The notes under the pieces are model-generated. The model searched no databases. It was not told where the DNA came from and saw only the letters and a program-made list of their open reading frames with translations. From NCBI GenBank assembly GCA_902492755.1, contig CABUNB010000014.1, forward strand, positions 1 to 47,357: a stretch of DNA of 47,357 bases, written 5' to 3'. Within the stretch, counting starts at the first letter, position 1; each line of letters opens with the position of its first letter. This DNA is from an uncultured Collinsella sp. GTDB lineage: Bacteria; Actinomycetota; Coriobacteriia; Coriobacteriales; Coriobacteriaceae. Of the stretch, positions 42,281 to 47,357 are shown piece by piece. A program made the translations under genes and the position numbers.

Positions 42281-42369
42281 CGATGTCTCCTCCCCAAGAG
42301 ACCGCGATCTTGCTCTTTCACTATCAAACGTATCTGCGCAACCTGTAATTACGCACGCTTGTAGTACAT

Positions 42370-42399
42370 ATTGTAACGATTGTTTGAACATCTAAGCAA
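42370..42399 (-). promoter_or_regulatory. Candidate pilus operon promoter
   Basis: On the minus strand TTGCTT (42394-42399) and TACAAT (42370-42375) are 18 bp apart, 90 bp before the adhesin start, with an AT-rich stretch immediately upstream. Confidence 0.45.
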
Positions 42400-42738
42400 A
42401 AATACCGATAGTTTTGTAGCGAATTCTCAATTCTCTTGACATTTGCTCGGATTTGCTTTAGTTTATTCGCTATTTTGTTTTTATTTCTGCTGGTAATTTA
42501 GTTGTCTATCATTTTTTAATAGCATTTTATTTATTTGCACAACATTTTGCTCAAGAGTAAACATCCTGTGAACGGTTGAAAATCGACCGTGAGCGGTAGG
42601 TCATTAACCGGGAGGAATAGACTACCAAATTGATGGGAATATCTTTAACCCATCGGTAGTTAGAAGCGTAATGTTCAGACAACCATATCTGAATTTGCGC
42701 GCAGATTTTCGGTATCAATTCGCCCAAATCGCCTGAGG
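42400..42738. other. AT-rich intergenic region with a possible gene remnant
   Basis: Positions 42400-42550 are far richer in A and T than the rest of the window, typical of regulatory DNA upstream of acquired surface loci. On the minus strand 42551-42745 is open for 64 codons (GELIPKICAQIQIWLSEHY ...). It is protein-like in sequence but without a Shine-Dalgarno and not recognised; it may be the end of a lost gene. No other gene is seen. Confidence 0.35.
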
Positions 42739-42773
42739 CCACCACAAAGGTGCCTGCCCCCTTCTGCGGTGGT
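42739..42773. repeat. CCACCACAAAGGTG palindrome, copy 2
   Basis: CCACCACAAAGG and the imperfect arm CTTCTGCGGTGG enclose TGCCTGCCCC. It starts 12 nt after the HAD phosphatase stop codon. Confidence 0.75.
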
Positions 42774-42785
42774 TCTCCCCCAGCG

Positions 42786-43607
42786 CTACAGCAGATGTTC
42801 CTCGATAAAGATCGCGATGCCGTCTTTGTCGTTGCTCGCGGTTACAAAATCGGCGGCGGCACGGGTGGCATCGCTACCGTTTGCCATGGCCACGCCCACG
42901 CCGGCGTCAGCCACCATACAGGTGTCGTTGTCCGCATCGCCAAACACGCAGATGTCCTGGAGCTTCATGTCGTTGAGCTCCGCCACGCGCACAAGGCCGC
43001 GCGTCTTGGACACGCGCGGATCCATGAACTCGTAGAGCCGCTGCGTGGTTTGCAGAGCCGCCGCCTTAACAGTGTTATCGGCAAACGTCGACGCCCGCTC
43101 AATCACCCGCGGCATTACCTCGGGCGCCATGGTAAACATCACCTTGGGCTGCGGCTCGCGCAAGAACTCGGCAAAATCGACCACCTGGTAGGGCACGCCG
43201 TCGACGAGCGACAGGTGCTCGACGCACGCGTTGCTCTCGGGCACGTAGAACACGCCGTCTCGGGGGCAGACGGGCGTTGCCGGAAGGTCCGCCATGTGCT
43301 TGCAGATGCGCGCGATGGTCTCGCCCGGCAGCGGATAGCTCAGCTCGTTGATGTCGTGCGCGCGGTCGATGACCTCGGCGCCACCGCAGCCCACGAGCAC
43401 GTCCACCAGGCCTTCGATGCCCCAGAGCTCGTACATGGCCTCGGTCGCGTGGGCGTCGCGCCCGGTGCACAGGCCAAAGAGCACGCCGCGCTCGCGCAGG
43501 GCGCGAATCGCCGCAACGGTGCGCAGGGACACCGTGTGCCGGCTCGTGAGCAGCGTGCCGTCGATATCGCAGAACACGGCTTTGATGTGGCTGAAGGTGG
43601 TGTCCAT
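42786..43607 (-). CDS. Cof-type HAD phosphatase
   Basis: This 273-residue HAD-superfamily hydrolase of the Cof/IIB type dephosphorylates small sugar phosphates or cofactors. Motif I is FCDIDGTLL (nucleophile Asp14, acid Asp16), motif II is near LCTGRDA, and the C-terminal VFGDADNDTCMVADAGVGVAMAN (about 218-240) is motif IV. A cap domain lies between. AAAGG precedes the ATG at 43607; a much longer in-frame extension runs through palindromic repeats and is not coding. The substrate is not predictable. Confidence 0.92.
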   Translation of the reverse strand: MDTTFSHIKAVFCDIDGTLLTSRHTVSLRTVAAIRALRERGVLFGLCTGRDAHATEAMYELWGIEGLVDVLVGCGGAEVIDRAHDINELSYPLPGETIARICKHMADLPATPVCPRDGVFYVPESNACVEHLSLVDGVPYQVVDFAEFLREPQPKVMFTMAPEVMPRVIERASTFADNTVKAAALQTTQRLYEFMDPRVSKTRGLVRVAELNDMKLQDICVFGDADNDTCMVADAGVGVAMANGSDATRAAADFVTASNDKDGIAIFIEEHLL

Positions 43608-43699
43608 GGGGGCCTTTCTGGGTGGCGCGTCGGTGTGGGGTGTATTCGTGAACGGCGTACATGGTATACCAAGGCGCGGGCGCGGCCCGTCAAAGCAAA

Positions 43700-43736
43700 A
43701 ACCACCACAAAGGTGCCTGGCCCCTCTGTGGTGGTT
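43700..43736. repeat. ACCACCACAAAGGTG palindrome, copy 3
   Basis: AACCACCACAAAGG and CTCTGTGGTGGTT pair around TGCCTGGCCC. It shares the preceding CAAAGCAAAAACC with copy 4 at 45281, so the repeated unit is longer than the palindrome. Confidence 0.8.
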
Positions 43737-43752
43737 GCGACGCTTGCGGGCC

Positions 43753-43817
43753 AAACCATCACAACATTCGACGTTTTTCGGCAAAATCGCGATTTTTACC
43801 AAATGTTGTGATGGTTT
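43753..43817. repeat. CATCACAACATT palindrome, copy 2
   Basis: AAACCATCACAACATT and AATGTTGTGATGGTTT are exact arms around a loop with AAAATCGCGATTTT, like 33205-33261. It starts 12 nt after the MFS gene stop. The order with the neighbouring CCACCAC palindrome is reversed relative to the copy near the sortase gene. Confidence 0.8.
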
Positions 43818-43829
43818 CTTACCTGTTGC

Positions 43830-45110
43830 TTACTGCTTTACGGCACGTTCCAAATGATTGCGTCCAAACAGCAGCAACGCCGCGGGAACCGCCGTCACGA
43901 CCATGCCCGCCCCTACGAGCGTCTGCTGCACGCCAAATGTCGCCGCCAGCCACGGTGCAACCGCCAGAGGGGCCACGCCAGCAAACATATTGCCAAAGCC
44001 CATGACCGAGTTCACACGGCCGAGTTGCTCGAGCGGAGCCGTCGTCTGCACAATGGTGTTGTGGAGCGGGTTGACGACACCCCAAGCTATACCCAGGGCG
44101 ATCTGGCCGACGAGGGCCACGCCCACGTACGGTGTCCCCACATAGAGCAGACTTCCCAGGCCCACGGACATAAGCGCCACGAGCAGCGTTTTAAGGTTGA
44201 CCAGGTGCGGCGGCAAGCGGAGCGCGAGCACGGCACCCAGCACCGCGCCGACACCGCAGGCAGACGAGAGCCAGCCCATCCACTCAACGCCAACGTGCAG
44301 AACATCGCGATAGAAAAACGACTCGAGCGGATCGAAGGCACCGTAGCCAAAGTTCGAGAGGAAGATGATGCAAAACAGCAGGGCGAGAACGCTGTTGGTG
44401 AAGACTGTCTTGATGCTGGCTGCGAAGGTGGCGCGGGCGGACGTGCTGGGGTTGGAGCTTCGTCCCGCACGCTCCCCTTCCTCTGCCGAATCGGCATCCG
44501 CATGCCCGGCGACATGGCTGGTCTGCGGTCTAAAGCCCCAACCGACGACGAACGCCAGCACGGTAAAGAGCATCATGAGCACGAACACCGCGCGCGACGA
44601 CGCAGCCGCCGCGACAAAGCCGCCCAGCGTGGGGCCAACGATGATACTCACGTTTGAAAACATGGCGATGGCGGAGTTGATGTCTTTGAGCTCGACAGGA
44701 TCGTCGGTGAGGTAAGCCGGATAGGATGTGGCGATGGGCTGGGCGAATCCCATCACAAAGCCCAGAAACACCGCGCCGAGCAGGACAATACCGGTCGCGC
44801 TACCAAAGGCGATGATTGCCGTGCCAGTTGCGAGAGCACCGATGATGCTCAGCAAGAAATGGCGGCGCGGACCCCAGGCGTCAAGCGCCGCGCCACCCGC
44901 AAAGGATCCCAGGATCACGAAGACGTTCATGAACAGGACGGCCAGCGATGTCGCGACGACCGAAGCGCCGTCCGCATAGGTGAGCGTTCCGATGACGCCG
45001 ATAAAATAACTGGTCTGAAAACCGGTGTAGATGAGAAAGCGCATCGCCACCAGGCGCTTAGCCTGAGCAGACAACGACGGTTGGGATTTTGAGATTAGAG
45101 ATAGGGACAT
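43830..45110 (-). CDS. MFS transporter
   Basis: This 426-residue permease has 12 likely helices in two halves joined by a charged loop (HADADSAEEGERAGRSSNPS, about 205-225). GGAALDAWGPRRHFLL is the loop 2-3 signature region. Many proteins of this size and type are drug or metabolite exporters; the substrate is unknown. The start at MSLSLISKSQ follows AAGGAG; an earlier in-frame ATG lacks a site. A distant inverted repeat lies in its leader. Confidence 0.88.
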   Translation of the reverse strand: MSLSLISKSQPSLSAQAKRLVAMRFLIYTGFQTSYFIGVIGTLTYADGASVVATSLAVLFMNVFVILGSFAGGAALDAWGPRRHFLLSIIGALATGTAIIAFGSATGIVLLGAVFLGFVMGFAQPIATSYPAYLTDDPVELKDINSAIAMFSNVSIIVGPTLGGFVAAAASSRAVFVLMMLFTVLAFVVGWGFRPQTSHVAGHADADSAEEGERAGRSSNPSTSARATFAASIKTVFTNSVLALLFCIIFLSNFGYGAFDPLESFFYRDVLHVGVEWMGWLSSACGVGAVLGAVLALRLPPHLVNLKTLLVALMSVGLGSLLYVGTPYVGVALVGQIALGIAWGVVNPLHNTIVQTTAPLEQLGRVNSVMGFGNMFAGVAPLAVAPWLAATFGVQQTLVGAGMVVTAVPAALLLFGRNHLERAVKQ

Positions 45111-45120
45111 GGGCGCTCCT

Positions 45121-45187
45121 TGTTGCATACGAATACGGGCCGCGGACATTGACCGCCAGCCATCGACTCAATCTTTCTGTATGCAAC
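45121..45187. promoter_or_regulatory. Inverted repeat upstream of the MFS gene
   Basis: GTTGCATAC (45121-45129) and GTATGCAAC (45179-45187) are exact inverted 9-mers, 49 bp apart, just upstream of the MFS gene. They could form an operator pair or close a leader hairpin. No regulator gene is adjacent. Confidence 0.35.
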
Positions 45188-45280
45188 GTTAAGGACGCAT
45201 CGGGCCTCTTCTCTCCGTTTTTGCCAGCACGAACTACTTGGTAGATTTTAAGGCATGTCCCAAACATCTACCAAAGCAAA

Positions 45281-45316
45281 AACCACCACAAAGGTGTCTG
45301 TCCCCTTTGTGGTGGC
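45281..45316. repeat. ACCACCACAAAGGTG palindrome, copy 4
   Basis: AACCACCACAAAGG and CCTTTGTGGTGG enclose TGTCTGTCC. Unlike copies 1 and 2 it is not close behind a stop codon in this window. Confidence 0.8.
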
Positions 45317-45340
45317 CCAATGATATGGCAGCGTAGCGAG

Positions 45341-45438
45341 CCGGTTCCAAGTGCCCCAGGTCGCCCCGAAAGAGGAGCGACGCGTACTTTGGTACGCGAG
45401 CGACGGCTTGAGGGGCGAGATGGGGTGCTTGGGGCCGG
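45341..45438. repeat. 98-bp imperfect fold-back
   Basis: Arms 45341-45367 and 45412-45438 pair at most positions with several G-T or mismatched pairs. Inside, GCGTAC and GTACGC close a TTTG loop. It begins 13 nt after the moaC-mobB stop. The sequence is unlike the two longer fold-backs but the layout is the same. Confidence 0.7.
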
Positions 45439-45451
45439 CGCAGCGTCAAAC

Positions 45452-46753
45452 CTAAAGGTGGTCTTGAATCAGGTCGCAGATGGCTCGGGCGTCGTTGATG
45501 TTGATGGCTCGGGTCGCAAAGCCGGCGTCAAAAGCCTGGCGCGCCAGGGCCTCGTTGCAGGCAAGGGCCAGCGTGCGGCCGTCGACCAGGTCGAGCGAAC
45601 TCTTGCCGCGCAGACGGTCGACACCGGAGCGCGCGACGACGATGTTGTCGAAGCCCTCGGTCTTGTAGCCCTCGATAATCACCACGTCGACATCGTTGTA
45701 GCGCGACAACAGCTCGCGCGCGGGCATCTCGTCCTCCTCGCGCGTGTCGGCGTACTCCGCCCAGCGCGTGGTGCAGATGAGGCCCACGTGTTTGGAGCCG
45801 GCCTGGTGATGGCGCCACGTATCCTTAGCGGGCACGTCGATATCAAAGCCATGGTGCCCGTGATGTTTGAGCGAACCCACGCGCAGGCCGCGGCGGGTGA
45901 GCTCGGCGATGACCTTCTCGACAAGTGTGGTCTTGCCCGAGTTCTGGTAACCGATAAACGCGATGGCGGGGGCAGCCGGGGTGGGAGCTGCGGGCACGGC
46001 CGGGGCGGATGCGCTCGCAGGCGCGGCACCATCGGCAGCGGTTGCCTCGGCAGCAGCAGCTTGACGCTCCGCGCGATCCCACACGCCCGAGCGGCCGCCC
46101 TCCTTGTGCAACAGGCGCACGTCGACGATCTCCATGCCGCGATCGACTGCCTTACACATGTCATAGATCGTAAGACACGCGGCACTCGCGCCGGTCAGGG
46201 CCTCCATCTCGATACCCGTCTTGCCCGTCACACCTGCCGTGACCAGCACGTGAAAGCCGACCTGTCCGTCCGAACGCGCCGGCGCCCAGCCCTCGGGCGT
46301 CTCGTCGGCCGGCATCCCCGCCGGAGCGATGGGCTCGATATCGCACTTGCTCTTGGTGATGAGCAGCGGATGGCACATGGGGATGATGTCGCTCGTGCGC
46401 TTGATGGCCATGATGCCCGCCACGCGCGCGCAGGCGAGCACGTCACCCTTTTTGGCGCGGTCCTGCAGCACCATCGCCTGCGTCTCGGGATGCATGAGGA
46501 TGGTGCCCTCGGCAATGGCGATGCGGTGCGTCTCGGCCTTGTCGGATACGTCGACCATGCGCACCTCACCCTTGGCGTCCACGTGCGTCAGCTCGTCGCG
46601 ACGGGCGTCACGGACGGGCTCGGTGGCAGCGCTGGCAGTCGGCTGTGCGGACGCGTCGGCGTTGTCAGCATTCGCCGCAGCCGTGACTTTGTGGGCAGAC
46701 ATCGCGGCCCTGCGAGCGGCCTTGGTGGCATCGGCGTACCTGCTCTTGGCCAT
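45452..46753 (-). CDS. MoaC-MobB fusion protein (molybdenum cofactor)
   Basis: This 433-residue fusion is for molybdenum-cofactor synthesis. A low-complexity Ala-rich start (1-50) precedes a MoaC domain (about 50-215), cyclic pyranopterin monophosphate synthase, with PMCHPLL (about 122-128) and GKTGIEMEAL (about 179). An Ala/Pro linker (about 225-260) follows, then a MobB domain with P-loop GYQNSGKTTL (about 267-276), which binds GTP in guanine-dinucleotide cofactor formation. The start at MAKSRYAD uses GGAGG lying at the end of moaA; the genes are 4 nt apart. MoaC and MobB are normally separate proteins. Confidence 0.92.
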   Translation of the reverse strand: MAKSRYADATKAARRAAMSAHKVTAAANADNADASAQPTASAATEPVRDARRDELTHVDAKGEVRMVDVSDKAETHRIAIAEGTILMHPETQAMVLQDRAKKGDVLACARVAGIMAIKRTSDIIPMCHPLLITKSKCDIEPIAPAGMPADETPEGWAPARSDGQVGFHVLVTAGVTGKTGIEMEALTGASAACLTIYDMCKAVDRGMEIVDVRLLHKEGGRSGVWDRAERQAAAAEATAADGAAPASASAPAVPAAPTPAAPAIAFIGYQNSGKTTLVEKVIAELTRRGLRVGSLKHHGHHGFDIDVPAKDTWRHHQAGSKHVGLICTTRWAEYADTREEDEMPARELLSRYNDVDVVIIEGYKTEGFDNIVVARSGVDRLRGKSSLDLVDGRTLALACNEALARQAFDAGFATRAININDARAICDLIQDHL

Positions 46754-46757
46754 ATGA

Positions 46758-47357
46758 TCATCCTCCGATTTGGGACATAAATCGTTGCGTGCCCTCAATT
46801 ATCGCGTGTTCCTGCGGTTTGTGGGCCACGGCATCGCGCCAAATCGAAAGTACCTGCATATCATCACCACGGCGCAGCGCTTCGCGAACCGAATACTCGG
46901 CATCGCTGAACAGACAGGGACGCACGTTGCCATCGGCCGTCAGGCGCAGACGGTTGCAATTCGCGCAAAAATGATTGGACATGGCGCTAATAAAGCCGAC
47001 CGTTCCCGCTGCGCCCGGAAAGCGCCAATAGCGCGCAGGGCCCGCACCGGCAGGAGCGTCGTTGATGTCGAGCGGCTCGAGCTTGCCCAGTCCCGCCGCG
47101 GTGGCCCCGGCATTGATGCGCGCCCGCAACTCGTCGCTCGGAACGGTATCGCTCGCGTCCCACAGCTCGGGATTGAGCGCGGGCGCATGCGGGTCCACAG
47201 CGCAATGCGAGCTCGTGCGCTCGTCGCCGATGGGCATGTATTCGATAAAGCGCAGGTGGATGGGGCGATCGAGCGTGAGCCGCGCAAGGGCCGCTACATC
47301 CTGGTTGAGCCGGCGCACCACAACGCAGTTGACCTTAACGGGCTCAAAGCCCCAAGC
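46758..47357 (-). CDS. moaA: GTP 3',8-cyclase, 3' part (runs off the window)
   Basis: This is the C-terminal 199 codons of MoaA, the radical-SAM enzyme that starts molybdenum-cofactor synthesis from GTP. The frame is open from the window edge (GFEPVKVNCVVVRRLNQD). RFIEYMPIGD is a family motif. The second [4Fe-4S] cluster that holds GTP is formed by CANC and the later Cys in VRPCLFSD (C-x2-C-x13-C). The N-terminal radical-SAM part is outside. It lies 4 nt before moaC-mobB and forms an operon with it. Confidence 0.93.
   Translation of the reverse strand, partial: AWGFEPVKVNCVVVRRLNQDVAALARLTLDRPIHLRFIEYMPIGDERTSSHCAVDPHAPALNPELWDASDTVPSDELRARINAGATAAGLGKLEPLDINDAPAGAGPARYWRFPGAAGTVGFISAMSNHFCANCNRLRLTADGNVRPCLFSDAEYSVREALRRGDDMQVLSIWRDAVAHKPQEHAIIEGTQRFMSQIGG

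Noticed and set aside
42551..42745. A functional 64-codon gene
   Set aside because: No Shine-Dalgarno, starts within repeat-flanked DNA and not recognised; kept only as a possible remnant.

Overview
The window looks like chromosome from a high-GC gut actinobacterium of the class Coriobacteriia, most likely Collinsella. The signs are a type III glutamine synthetase, a split cobalamin methionine synthase, a large SARP/MalT-like regulator, GatCAB, sortase-assembled pili and families of dispersed palindromes. The assignment is an inference from gene content; no search was run.

Layout. 1-900: tRNA-Glu, a partial duplication of its 3' end, and a MITE-like inverted-repeat element. 889-2976: glnN (-). 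3401-7629: metF, a separate methionine synthase reactivation protein and a MetH without that domain (+), together a folate/B12 methionine-cycle operon. 7738-10779: UPF0210 protein, a methyltransferase of atypical composition and YhbY (+). 10849-19238 (all -): SARP/MalT-like regulator, nagB, glucose-type EIIA, glmM (amino-sugar metabolism), rplM-rpsI, patatin-like phospholipase. 19327-20290: four and a half 62-bp tandem repeats, then tmRNA (-). 20530-21888: an unrecognised helical protein and a RelB/PIN toxin-antitoxin pair. 22032-28151: DUF6110 protein plus a P1B metal ATPase, then a heterodimeric ABC exporter-fold pair with a divergent AraC regulator. 29495-32996: gatC-gatA-gatB. 33324-42280: a sortase C pilus locus made of a large beta-helix adhesin, two pilins and a sortase. 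42786-47357: HAD phosphatase, MFS transporter, a MoaC-MobB fusion and the 3' part of moaA (molybdenum cofactor).

The most unusual features are non-coding. Between the backbone pilin and the sortase lies a convergent arrangement that resembles a type I toxin-antitoxin module of the par/Fst kind. It pairs a 50-codon gene (one membrane helix, very basic tail) with a short structured RNA on the other strand that ends at a shared terminator, and the module is partly duplicated. tRNA-Glu and tmRNA are each followed, after their terminator, by an exact inverted copy of their own T-arm joined to the same short hairpin motif. Long fold-back repeats (up to 134 bp) and two families of dispersed palindromes begin 12-17 nt after six different stop codons, which suggests a common role at mRNA 3' ends.
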